Source: Paracidovorax cattleyae
Lineage (GTDB): Bacteria; Pseudomonadota; Gammaproteobacteria; Burkholderiales; Burkholderiaceae_C
Assembly: GCF_900104515.1 (NCBI RefSeq)
Contig: NZ_FNJL01000018.1
Location: 1-64,000 of the forward strand
Direction of reading: 5' to 3'
Length of the DNA stretch: 64,000 bases
The notes under the pieces are model-generated. The model did no database searches. It was given only the letters and a program-made list of their open reading frames with translations, and was not told the origin of the DNA. Position numbers and translations under genes: made by a program. Shown here one piece after another: positions 8,273-20,000 of this stretch (position 1 is the stretch's first letter; each line of letters begins with the position of its first letter).

Positions 8273-9193
8273 ATGGACAGCCTGAACGGCTTCGTGGTGT
8301 TCGTGCAGGTGGCTGAGACGCGCAGCTTCGTCGCCGCTGGCCGGCTGTTGGGTGTGTCGGCCTCGGCCGTCGGCAAGAGCGTGGCGCGGCTGGAGGAGAA
8401 GCTGGGGGTGCGCCTGTTCCACCGCAGCACGCGCAGCGTCACGCTGACCGCCGAGGGCACGCTGTTCCTGGAGCGCAGCCGCCGCATCCTGGCCGAGATC
8501 GAGGCGGCGGAACTGGAGTTGTCGCAAGCCACCGCGGCGCCGCGCGGACGCCTGCGGGTGAGCCTGCCGCTGGTCAGCTCGCTGGTGCTGCCGGTATTGG
8601 GCGAGTTCATGCGCGAGTACCCCGAGATCGAACTGGACCTGGACTTCACCGACCGGATGGTCGATGTGATCGAGGAAGGTTTCGACGCGGTAGTACGCAC
8701 GGGCGAGCCGACCGACTCTCGCCTCACGGCGCGCAGGTTGGGCACCTTCCGCTCGGTGCTGGTCGCTTCGCCTGGCTACCTGGAACGGCGGGGGACACCC
8801 CAAGCACCTGCCGATCTTCTGCTGCACACTTGCCTGCACTACCGCTTCCCCAACAGCGGCAAGCTGGAGACCTGGGCATTGCGACAGGAACCTGGCGCGC
8901 CGGAGCTGCAATTGCCCACCTCGATGATCTGCAACAACATCGAGACGCGCGCGTGCTTCGCGCTCCAAGGACTGGGGATCGCCTATTTGCCGGACTTCGC
9001 CATCCGCGAGCCGTTGGCCGACGGCCGGCTTCAACCCATCCTCGCCGACCATGTGGAGCGCGGCGGCGTCTTCCACGTGCTCTGGCCTGCGAGCAAGCAC
9101 CCCGCGCCGAAAGTGAGGGCGCTGGTGGACTTCCTTGGCGCGAGGGTGTTTCCAGAGCGCCGTGCCGAGCGGGGCCGAGTCGCTCGGCGATAG
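8273..9193 (+). CDS. LysR-family transcriptional regulator
   Basis: A 306-residue regulator: HTH at residues 1-60 (MDSLNGFVVFVQVAE, then LGVSASAVGKSVARLEEKLG) and an effector-binding domain to the end. The helix-turn-helix differs from the other two LysR proteins here, which resemble each other more. It is divergent from the hydrolase-dehydrogenase-MFS-MFS operon and presumably controls it. The ligand may be the esterase substrate, but the sequence does not show this. Confidence 0.9.
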   Translation: MDSLNGFVVFVQVAETRSFVAAGRLLGVSASAVGKSVARLEEKLGVRLFHRSTRSVTLTAEGTLFLERSRRILAEIEAAELELSQATAAPRGRLRVSLPLVSSLVLPVLGEFMREYPEIELDLDFTDRMVDVIEEGFDAVVRTGEPTDSRLTARRLGTFRSVLVASPGYLERRGTPQAPADLLLHTCLHYRFPNSGKLETWALRQEPGAPELQLPTSMICNNIETRACFALQGLGIAYLPDFAIREPLADGRLQPILADHVERGGVFHVLWPASKHPAPKVRALVDFLGARVFPERRAERGRVARR

Positions 9194-9287
9194 CACCAAC
9201 CATGGGAGATTCAGCCCAATGCCCGACGAAGCGGGTGTCTTCGGCAACCGCCTGAAAGCAACGCAAATGCCGAGACTCCATGGCGCT

Positions 9288-10477
9288 TTATTCTTGCAGT
9301 GCCCTGCACTGGAACGCGGGACGCCGCATCTGCCAAAGCATCCACGCAATGCCCAGACCCATGGCAATGGCACCGACCCACGCCGTACTGGTCAGCCCCA
9401 TCGCCTCAAGGCTGGCACCGCCCAGCAGCGAACCGAGTGCGATGCCGGCATTGAAGCCGGCGATGTTCAGCCCGGCCGCTACGGCGGGCGCCTGCGGTGC
9501 GTGCAGGTGCGACAAGCCGATAACCCGTGCCTGCAAGGCCGGTACCGACGCGTAGGTCAGCGCACCCAGCACGCCGGTCAGCAGCACCATCAGCGGCAGT
9601 GACGGCGCACAGGCCCATATCGCCAGCAACACCACGGCCAGGCCGACCAGCACCGTCATCACGGCCGTGTCAGCGCCCTTGCGATCGGTCAGCCGTCCAC
9701 CCCACACGTTGCCGATGGCCGCCATCACGCCATAGACCAGCATCAGCAGGCTGGCGGTGCTTTCGCCGGTCTTCGTCACCTGCAACAGGAGCGGCGAAAT
9801 GTAGGTGTAGAGCGAGAACGATCCGGCGTAGGCCAGCACGGTGATGCCGGCCCCTGCCAGCAGGCGCGGATTGAACATGGCCTTGAGGCCATCCATCGCA
9901 TCGGCCTGCGCCGAGGCATCGGCGCGATCCGTCGGCATCAGGGTCAGCAGGCCCAGGAAACCAATCGCCCCACTGGCAGCCACGGCCATGAAGATGACTT
10001 GCCAGCTCAACACGCTGCCGAGGTAAGTGCCAAGTGGCACGCCCAGCGCCAGGGCCAGCGTCAGTCCGCCGAACACTACGGCCACAGCCTCGCCGGCGCG
10101 ATGCCGTCCCGCGAGTTGCGTGGCGACGCTGGACGCTACGGCCAGGAACACGCCATGTCCCAGGCCCGATGCAAAGCGAGCCATCAGCATGGGTGTCAGC
10201 GCATCGGACAGGCTGACCACCGCGTTGCCCAGCGTGAACAGCGCCATCGCCACCAGCAGCAGCCGCTTGCGCGGCCAGCGCGTAGCGAGTGCGGTCAGGC
10301 CCGGCGCACCGATCACCGCACCCAGCGCATAGGCGGTGACCGCCGTGCCGACCTGACTGACGCTGGCATGAATGTGAGCAGCAATGGTGGACACCAGCCC
10401 AATGGTGACGAACTCGGTGAAGCCCAGGGCGAATGCGCACAGCGCGAACACGTAGATGACGAAGGGCATGCGCTCGT

Positions 10478-10481
<4 letters not shown>
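9288..10481 (-). CDS. MFS transporter, DHA1 drug-efflux type
   Basis: The 397-residue product starts at the ATG at 10481 (MNERMPFVIYVFALCAF), overlapping the DJ-1-like gene by 4 bp. Helix 1 (LGFTEFVTIGLVSTIA), loop 2-3 (RWPRKRLLLVAMALF) and the helix 5 motif (ALGVPLGTYLG) are typical of AraJ/YdhP-like exporters and closely match the MFS at 1226-2437. Co-translation with a DJ-1/PfpI protein and a nearby LysR gene suggests a response to a reactive or toxic small molecule. Confidence 0.85.
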
Positions 10482-11176
<695 letters not shown>

Positions 11177-11197
11177 CTGAAACTCCTGTCCATGGGC

Positions 11198-11236
11198 GTT
11201 GCCGGACACACCTCGACAGAAAGCGAGGTTGGCAAC
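11198..11236 (-). promoter_or_regulatory. Nested inverted repeats in the leader of the DJ-1-like gene
   Basis: An outer pair, GTTGCC (11198-11203) and GGCAAC (11231-11236), encloses an inner pair, ACCTCG (11210-11215) and CGAGGT (11224-11229). As RNA on the minus strand this could fold into a hairpin just upstream of the ribosome-binding site of the DJ-1-like gene; as DNA it could be a LysR operator. Which is true cannot be decided from sequence. Confidence 0.35.
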
Positions 11237-11326
11237 GGCATCGGGAACAAAGAGTGTCAGTCTGGGCAAATCGGTATATCCTTTAAATGATCAAAATAAA
11301 CAAACACTTTCTACGGAATGACCTAG

Positions 11327-12238
11327 ATGGCGCTGCGCAATCTCGACGACCTTGCCGTGTTCGTGCATGTGGTGGAGCGGCAGAGCTTCTCCGCCGCCGC
11401 CCGCGAACTGCATCTCGCACCCAAGACCGTCAGCAAGCAGATCGCCCGGCTGGAACAGGCACTGGGCACCACGCTGTTCGAACGCAATACCCGCAACCTG
11501 CGCATCACCGACGAAGGCCGCGCCATCGCCGAACGGGCGCGCGTGGCGCTGGGCGTTCTGGAGGAAATGCAGGAACTGGCGACCGGCGGCAGTCAGGAAC
11601 TCAGCGGCACCATCCGCCTGACCGCACCCACGCCATTCGGCCGCAAGTTCGTGGCTCCGGCGATCCACGACTTCTGCCGCCTGCATCCGGGAGTCGGCTT
11701 CGACCTGCGCCTGTCCGATCAGGTGCAGGATCTGTACAGCGGCGACCTGGACATGGCGATCCGCATGGGCGAACTGGCCGACTCCCGCCTCGTAGCGCGG
11801 CGCGTGACCGACAACCGGCGCATCCTGGCGGCGTCGCCCGCCTACCTGAAAGCGCATGGACAGCCTGCGCAGCCGGAAGACCTGGCGCAGCACCACTGCC
11901 TGGTGTTCGCTTATCCCGGCCTGCTGCAAAACGCCTGGCCGTTGCGCAAGGGCCGCCGCGAGAAGCCCACCGTGGTCAGCGGCACACTGTGCAGCGACAG
12001 TGGCGACGTGCTGCATGCCTGGTGCCTGGCCGGGCTGGGCATCTCGCTGCGCGAGACCTGGGACATTCACGAGGAACTGCGCAACGGGCGTCTGGTTCGG
12101 GTGTTGCCGCAGTGGGAGGCTAAACCTTCCAAAATCAGCATCGTCCGGGCGCGGCGCGAACCCGTACCGCGGCGGCTGACGACTTTCAGCGATTTTTTGC
12201 TGGAACGCTGGCGGGACGCGCCGTGGGATGCGGCCTGA
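11327..12238 (+). CDS. LysR-family transcriptional regulator
   Basis: A 303-residue regulator with an N-terminal HTH (FSAAARELHLAPKTVSKQIA, then ARLEQALGTTLFERNTR) and a LysR substrate domain. It is a close paralogue of the LysR at 2569-3486, sharing the RNLDDL start and nearly the whole recognition region, although each gene has its own flanks. It is divergent from the DJ-1/MFS operon (150-bp gap), its likely target, and convergent with a broken MFS gene. Confidence 0.9.
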   Translation: MALRNLDDLAVFVHVVERQSFSAAARELHLAPKTVSKQIARLEQALGTTLFERNTRNLRITDEGRAIAERARVALGVLEEMQELATGGSQELSGTIRLTAPTPFGRKFVAPAIHDFCRLHPGVGFDLRLSDQVQDLYSGDLDMAIRMGELADSRLVARRVTDNRRILAASPAYLKAHGQPAQPEDLAQHHCLVFAYPGLLQNAWPLRKGRREKPTVVSGTLCSDSGDVLHAWCLAGLGISLRETWDIHEELRNGRLVRVLPQWEAKPSKISIVRARREPVPRRLTTFSDFLLERWRDAPWDAA

Positions 12239-12243
12239 CATGT

Positions 12244-12958
12244 TCAGTGTCCTTGGGTGCTGCCAGGCAACACTGCCGCAACCGGCACCGGCCGCCTGTC
12301 CGGCCAGCCACTCCACACCGTCAGCAGCAGGCCAATGCCCACCATGACCGCGCCGACCCAAGGCGTTGCCCCAACCCTGGCCGGGAATCCGCCACCAGCC
12401 CGCCGATGAAGGCGCCGAGCGCGATGCCGGCATTGGCGGCCGACACGTGATGGTGGAAGCGATGTCCACCTTGCCCGGCCGATGGCGCTGGGCCAGTTGC
12501 ACGACGTAGAGCGCCAGGCCCGGCACGTTGCAGAACATCAGCGCGCCCAGCACGCCGAGCGCCAGGATCGAACCGAGCATGGATGGGGCCGTGAAGGTGA
12601 AGATCCAAGAGCACCGCCGCTTGCGCGCGAGCATCGGCGTCAGCGTCGGCACGACCTTCTTGCCGGACACTCGCCCGCCAAGGAAATTGCCGACGATCAC
12701 CGAGACACCGTAGAGGGCCGGCATCCAGTCCACGCCGTTCGGGCCGAAGCCGGTGATGCCGGCCAGGATGCTGGGCAGGCAGGCGAGGGCGACGAAGGTG
12801 CCGCCCCGGGCACGGAAGTTCATGCCGAACGCGATCAGCAGGCACCCGCTGCCCAGCACCTTGACCTGCTCGATGAGATTGCCGGCCGGCGCGATGTCAA
12901 TCTTGCGGGGCAGGGTGGCGGCCATCGCCGCGACCGCGATCGTCAAGCCACCGAACGT
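12244..12958 (-). pseudogene. MFS transporter pseudogene, 5'-truncated and frameshifted
   Basis: Reading on the minus strand, similarity to the MFS proteins of this cluster begins abruptly at ETFGGLTIAVA (helix 5 region), just where the IS66 fragment ends, so roughly the first third of the gene is lost. The reading frame changes at least twice: the central part (GVLGALMFCNVPGL) is in one frame, the following SAANAGIALGAFIGGLVA in a second, and the last helix (WVGAVMVGIGLLLTVW) with the stop at 12244 in a third. The order of pieces is collinear with an AraJ-like pump, so this is one decayed gene. Confidence 0.75.
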
Positions 12959-13810
12959 CTCGCGTGTGCAAGGCATCCCGCCTCGATGCGGCCTTCAGCC
13001 TCGAGCGCCGCGTCGCAGTCCCCGTAGTCGTCGCAGGTCAGCGTGCCTCGCCATCGATCGAGGAACGCCACCGGGTACTTTGGGCCGCGCCCCGTGCAGA
13101 ACTCGTAGATGACACCCGGCTCCGCGTCGTGCTCGCCTCGCGCATACGCCCACACGTAGTCTTTGGCCATCTTGTCCTCGCCGGGGTCGAGCATCTTGAC
13201 AGGCGTCTCGTCGGCGTGCGGCACCGGCGCGCCCAGGAAGAACGCGCGGTGCGCGTCGCACAGCGGCATCAGGCCCGCGCCGCCTGCACCCGACCACGCT
13301 GCCAGTGTCGAGTGCGGCGTGTGCACGTTCGAGCGCGCGTTGACCTGCTCTTGCCGGTAGTACGGCAGGTGGTCGACGAAGCGGCTGACCAGCACGAAGA
13401 ACTCCGCCGGCACGATGTCCAGTCGCTCGCTCACGTCCTCGCCGATGCGCGTCATCGGCTGGCCGCAGGCACACGTCGTGTTCTGGGGCTCGTGGCGATG
13501 CTCGACGCGGCGCAGGTGCTCGGGCAGCGGCTTGCAGCCCGGCTGGCGCTTGTCGTCGAACGGCGGCTCGGGGTGATTGTCTTCGCCTTGCAGCACGCGC
13601 AACTGCTCCATCAGGCTCGCCTGGTCTTCGTCCATCTGCTCGAGCCGCTGCCACGGCAGCCCCGGCACCAGGGCATCGAACTGTGCCCGCGTGAGCGCAG
13701 GCACGGCCGCGTCGCCCGCGCCCGGCAGGCGAAGCGGCCCTGGTTGAGCCGGCGCGTCGCGCACCACACGCCCAAGCCGTCGTGCACGAGCAGCTTCACG
13801 CGGGAACGGC
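12958..13810 (-). pseudogene. IS66-family element remnant (TnpB tail and TnpC transposase)
   Basis: The minus strand contains the end of an IS66 TnpB (LLVHDGLGVWCATRRLNQGR, ending near LPWQRLEQM) overlapping a TnpC-type transposase frame. In TnpC the zinc-finger part (TTCACGQPMTRIGEDVSERL) is followed, after an apparent internal deletion, by DDE-domain blocks DHLPYYRQEQVNAR, HADETPVKMLDPG and LTCDDYG, and stops being IS66-like at AGCLAHARR. The TnpB N-terminus, TnpA and the transposase C-terminus are missing. It lies directly against the truncated MFS gene. Confidence 0.75.
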
Positions 13811-14010
13811 CCGCCGCTTACATCGAGGAACCGACTTTGGTCGTCGCCAACGTGGAGTTCTATGGTGCGCACCGGGCGTCGGTCGCTGGCGTGGCGGGAT
13901 AGGTTGGAAATTGCCCTCAGGGCTTCCGGTACGCCATCAGTAACTTCATCTCTGGGATCCCAGGGGAATGTCAGCGCACTGAAGTGCGCTCGTAACGCTT
14001 TGACAAGCCC

Positions 14011-17000
14011 TCAGAAGGGCAGTGTCTGCGGATCGATGCCCTGATCTGGCCCATTGAGCCGGCCTGCATTGAATTCAGCCTCCACGGTGAGTGCTTGCGC
14101 TTCGGTGGTAAGCAGGCCTGCATTGGGTTGGTTCGTCTGATTCATCAGATTGCCAGGTGCTCCTCCAATGGGCGGATGGTTCAGGCCGAGCGTGTGTCCG
14201 AACTCGTGCGCGCCCGTGCGTTCGAACGACGCGCCGCCGGCCGCGCTGCGGCCCGTGCCCGCATGCGGGCCTGCCGCTGCGGGCAAGATGTTCGCGATGT
14301 TCTGGCGGATGAAGATTACGCGTTGCCTCTCTCGAAGGCCGCCGGCAATATTGCGACCAGGTGCGTAGCCGGCGACCCCCCCTGGTCGGTATTGCCCAGG
14401 CATGTAGCGAGGCCCGACTCCCTGCTGAAAACTCGGAAGTCGACCCAAAGGCACCAGCCGGAAAACATGGTCGTTGGGATAAATGTGGTTGGAGGCGCGA
14501 ATTCTCGCCGACGTTACGACGCGTACCGTGTCACCCGCCATGGTCCCGTTGCGGCTATAGCTGCGTGCTATCTGCCGTTCGAGGCGGCGCGCGAACCTGC
14601 GTACCTGCAACGGCGTGAAGGTCCCGCCGGGAACGTTGCTCAACAAAACACCGGTCATCCTGATGCGCAGCGTGGGCAGGTTGCCGTTGCGTCCAGGGAC
14701 ACGCCACACGATGATCTGGCGCCCGTCGCTATCCGCAAGCGTGGTCGGATCGTCCCTCACGAACTGGAACAGGTTCAGGCCGTTGATGGTCCCCGAAGGG
14801 TCAGGATTAAGCCATCGTCCCAGCCAAGGAGCGAAATAGCGTGCGCCATAGTCGTAGAGGCCCAGCCCATCGTCGGCGATTTTGCCGCTGTAGCGTATGT
14901 GCTTGGGATCGACAGTGGCCTCATCGGGGCCCGCGACGACCGAAGTGCCGCCAAAAGGGTAGTAGGCTTCGTAGCTCAGCGGGGTGCCCCCGGGATCGGC
15001 CTCGACGCTGATCGAGTTCTGCGCTGCGGCCAGTTGCAGGCGCAGCTGCGAGGTCGTCGTCGCGCCGTCGATGCGCTCATCGAGTATCGCGAGCATTTGC
15101 TGTGCGCTGGCCAGGCGCGTGCGGGTGGAGCGCAAGGTGAGTGCACCGCCACTTGCCACGTCTTGCATCAGGTCGACCTGAAAGCCAGGGCCCAGGAAGA
15201 TCTGCTGGAGCACTCGCACCATTGTGCCCTCGGCGTCGTGCTCTTCGATCACGCGGCGCACGCGGTTGCCCGTGTGGTCGTAGCTGTACCACTCGCGGCG
15301 TGTGCCCGGTGCGGTCTTGTCGTAAGGGCCGGCCTGCGCCATCAGGTTGCGCGCGTTCCAGCCCAACGACACCTCGGTGCCAAGCAGGAGCTGCAGCGGA
15401 TTGCCGTTGCAGTCGTAGCTCTGGCCTGCCAGCCGGTTGCTGTCGGGCTGCACTGGCTGCCGCCGCTCGAAGTCGGTGCCGCCGTTGCTGGACACGAGGT
15501 GCGTGAGCGATATCAGGTTGCGCGCGTCGTCATAGACGTAGCGTTCCTCGTAGCCGCGCAGCCTGACCTGTTGCTCGGGATTGGCCGGGCACAGCGGTGC
15601 AAAGATCGACTGCTTGAAGCCAGCCACGTGCGTGTTCGCGGTGATTCCGGGGTGTTCGATGCCCGTTGAGCCGCAGAGCTCGTAGATCGCATCGTAACGG
15701 TAGCGTTTCACGGCCTCGGGCTGCGGGTAGCAGAACAGCAAGCTGGCGCAGCGGTCGCGCACCAGCGTGAGGTTGCCGACCGGGTCGTAGACGTAGCCGA
15801 TGTTCTGCAGCCCTCGCCGGTTGCCGCTGCCTTGCGGCGGCGGTGCACTGCTGGTCCATGTCAACAGCCGCCGCGTGGTGGCCTCGTAGCCGCGCTCCTG
15901 ATCGATACCACCACCGAATGCGATGCGCTCGATCTGGCTGGAAGGGTTCCAGACGATGTCGGTTGTGACCTCGAGCCAAGCGCCGTCGCTGCCGCGCAGT
16001 TGAGACTGCCGCATGCGCCCGGTGAGGTCGTAGCGCAGGCGCGTCGCACTGCCATTGGGGAAAACTTGCGCGATCGTTCGCTTCTGCACGTCGAAACGTG
16101 ATTCGATCCGGTAGACGGTGGCTTCGAGTTCGACCGGCTGGTTCCAGTTCGGTGTCACGCGATAGTCCAACGGCAGTTGTTTGGAACCCGCGGTCAGTTG
16201 TCCCTGAAGCGAATAGTCGGTGTGTACGAGCAGGCCAGTCTCATCGCGGTATTCGTGGATCCGGCCGCAGAGGTTGTGGCGTGCGGCGTTGGCGGCGGTT
16301 TCTCCCCAGGTGATTTGCTCAGTGCGTAAGCGCGCAGAGGTGCCGTCATCGATGTCCACGCGAAGCACACGCTGCAGCCGGTCGTACGACTCTAGGGTGG
16401 CGCGCAGCGCATCCCAGCGTCGCATTGGGCTACCGAAGATGTTCTCCAGCGTCCAGCGCGTGCCTGCATCCACGCTGATCGAGCGCGCAGGCGTGGAACT
16501 TTGCATCGCGTACATGTAGCGGAAGTTCGCATGATCTGTGCCGTTGGTGACGTTGTCGTAGTACAGGCGCGGATCGATCGCGAGCAGGCGCCGCTGCTGA
16601 GCATCGGTGCGCAGGAACGTGGTCAGACCATTGGGCTTGAGCTGCGCCGTCACAGCTGCCGCGAATGGCGCGAACTCTGGTCCAAGATGCAACATGAAGC
16701 CCGGAAAGTACGGACGGAACCTGCCGGTGATCCATGTGCCGGTGGGCGAGTCATTGCGCGTGACCAGATAGCCTTGACGGTGCAGTTCGTTCCACAGCGC
16801 CTGGGAGGTCACGCCGCTGCCCTGGACGATCGCCTCGAAGGCATCGGGCGGCACGTTGCCCAGGTTGTTCTGCAGCACGCGGATCTGCGAGCCCGCGTTG
16901 TCGAATACGTCGGTGCGCGGCGTGTTGTAGAAGTCCGCCGCCTGCGTCAACGCCTCCCATTCGTCGCGCTGCGCGGTGGTGGGGTCGCCGGGATAGTCGC

Positions 17001-20000
17001 GCATGAAGGCCTGGTAGTAGACCGAGTCGCGCACCGTGTCGTCACGGTCGTAACTCAGCGTCTCCCACGGGGTATAGCGAGAGCGCGAGAAGAAGCCTTT
17101 GGGATCATCGCTGCGCAACAGGCGCTGCAGCGGGTCGTAGGCATGGCGTGTGGGCGGCACCGGTGAGCCGCCTATCGCTGTATCGCCGGGCGTGTAGAGC
17201 GGGCTGTCCGAAAGCCAGGCGTAAAACTGCTCGACTTCGAGGCTGGAGGCATTGAATCGCTTGCTGCCCTCGACCAGCCAGAGCGGCAAGCCCGTGATTG
17301 GGTCATGGTCGGCTTCGCGCCGTGATTGCACCGACCCTTCCTGCGCATCCTCGTAATCGACCTGGGCGAGGATCAGCGTGCTCTTTCCATTGTTCGGGTC
17401 GCTGCCCAGGTCACTGACATGTGTCTGGCGCGTGAGCGTGATACGTGAGCAAGGCTGCCCATGCTCGGCATAGGCCCTGCCGTGGTACATGCAAAAGGAG
17501 GTGGACTGTTGCAGGTAGTAGGCCTTGTGCTCCAGCACGTCTGCGAAGGTGGCGCCCGGGCGCCGCTGGAAGTCGGCGGGATCGTCGAGGTTGCCGTCAC
17601 CCACGCGTGGCCCGCTCGCATCGGCAGGCTTGAAGATCGAGGTGGCGAGCACGCGTGCGAGCGGGTCGTATAGATACTGTTGGTGATTGCCGTTGGCATC
17701 GATGGCCAGCGCTGGCAACAGGCTCTGATAGTTGGGTTGCACCCAGCTGTCGAGCCAGACGGTGTCGGCGATGCGTTCGCGCTTGCCGATGATGAACAGG
17801 TGGTACGGCTTGTCGTGACCAAACACCGTCTCCGACAGCAGACCGTCCACTGGCTGACTGCCAGCCGGCGCCTCATAACGCGTTCGCCATGGCATGAAGA
17901 AGGACTCGGGTTTGGCCGGCAGCGCATAGTCGGTGACGAGGCCCGGGTTCCACCAATAGCCGGTCGTGGCGGCCACATAGCCGCCCTCGTCGCGCAGCAG
18001 GGGCGCATCGACCTTTGTGCCGAAAACCTCGGTCAGCCAGTAGTCCGAGAACGCTGCATCCTCGCGATGGTGCGCGAGCGCGCGGGCGGAGATCTCGCCC
18101 AATGGCAAGGCTGCATCCTGCGCGTCGTTCCAGTAGTAGGTGCGGCGCCAACTGTAGGGCCGCGTCTGCTGCCTGGCCGGATCGAAGGGCTCGCCATAGG
18201 CGATGCGCTGCAGCAACGCCGACTCGACCAGTGCCCGCATCCCGGCCCAGTCGAAGTGTCCAGCCGGAGGAAGCGTCAGTCCGCCCAGCTGCAACCCCTG
18301 GATCTCGAACTCGGCGCCGAGCAAGCGGAACGGCATGGTCACGGTGCTGAGGTCACTGAGCTCGACGATGCCGCGCACCACGGTCTGCTCCGGATAGACG
18401 ATGCGGTCGGGGTCGAGCGTGGCGCGGCGCGGGTAGTTGATGCTGCTGCTGCGCACGATGTCGCCATAGGCGTTCACCTCGAGTACGAAATGGTGCTGGG
18501 TCGAGGGATCGTCGGCGACCTCGTCGTAACTCAGATTCAATGACTCGTGCGGATGCACGTAAATGCTGGCCGGGCGGTCGGCGTCCGCCGATTGCTCGAG
18601 TCGCGCCGACCAGGCGTTGCTGCTCACGGTCAGTGGCACTGCCTGGCTGCCGCCGTTCGCATAGAGCTCCTCGTGTATCAGATGGCCGGCCATCGCTCGC
18701 CAGGCTTGGTCGACCGTGTCCGCGCCCGCCTTGGAGATATCTGGCTGGAGCATCACCGGCTCGAGCACGAAGCCATGCGGATCGGGGAAATACTGCGAGC
18801 GCGCCTGCTCCAACAGCGCCTGGTCCTGACGGGGATCTCCCGCCAAGTACCAACTGCGCGTGAGTGCCTGCGACGTGCTAGCCAGGCTCGGGAAGCCCGC
18901 AAGGGATTCCTCTCGGTCCAGCCGCGTGACGTGCCCGAAGCCGCGGAACTCGCGCCAAACGGGGTCGTAGTATCCGTTGGCGTAGTCGAACTCCTGCCAG
19001 CTGCGCACCTGATTGATGTGGTCCGTGACGCAAACGTTGGCCACCACCTCGACCGGAAATGGCATCTGCGTGAGCCAGGCCTGGCCCGCGCGCTGCGCCG
19101 CCAGCGCGTAGCGTGTGGAGCTGGCGTAGCCCAACACGGTCTCAGTGCCGCGTTGGGTGTCCCAGCGCAGCAGCATCCAGGGCCTCGGCGTGGCGTTGGC
19201 CGTGATGCCGGCCGGTGCCTGCCCGTCCAGAGGAAAATAGAAGTGCGCGGTCTGCGGATGCATTTGCGTAAATACGATGCAGACCGAGCCATCGCCCAGG
19301 ATGTCGGAGAAGTTCAGTTGCGCGGTGTCCGAGAGCTGGCCTGGCAGGGCGATGCGTCGTGGCGCGGAGAAGCCGTTGCCGGATTCGTTGACGTGGATCT
19401 CGATGCAGTCGTCGCGCGCGATCACGAGGTCGACGCCCGCGCCGCCGCTGAGGTTGGCCAGGAAGATTCGGGTGGCTTGCGTTCGGCTGTCGAAGCGCGG
19501 CGCGTTGGCCAGCACGATGCGCTCGCCGAAGCGCCCGTGGCCCAGAGAGGGCCAGACCTCGAAGCTGCCGTCGCGGATGCGCACGCGGTGAGACAGGCCA
19601 TCGCCGAAGGGATCGGCAAAGGTCAGCACCTCGGACTCGCCGCCTTCGCTGGCGATCGGAAAGCCATCCGGCAGCGCCGTGCCGTGCGGTTCGCCCCAGC
19701 CCTCGGTACCGCGGCCCTCGAACACGGTGGCGCGGGCCGACCCGAGCATCAGCGCGTCGCTGCGGCCGGTGCCGCTGAGCGCGACCTCCATGCTCGCGAC
19801 GCCAGGCGTCGCAGTGGGGCGGTTCGGGAAGGGGCGGTATGGCAGCCAGCGGTGGTCCTCGCGTTGAAAGTAGCCGTGCAGCGTGTCGGTACTCGCTACC
19901 AGCGCGTAGCGGCCGTCACCGTTGAGATCGGCCAGTTCGAGTGACGGCGCCTGCGGCATGCCCAGGTCAGGGAGATCGTCGAGCGGCAGTGGCGCTGCGT

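Noticed and set aside
13990..14025. GCCCT...AGGGC hairpin at the end of the Tc operon as a terminator
   Set aside because: Only a 5-bp stem overlapping the stop codon, with no U tract after it.
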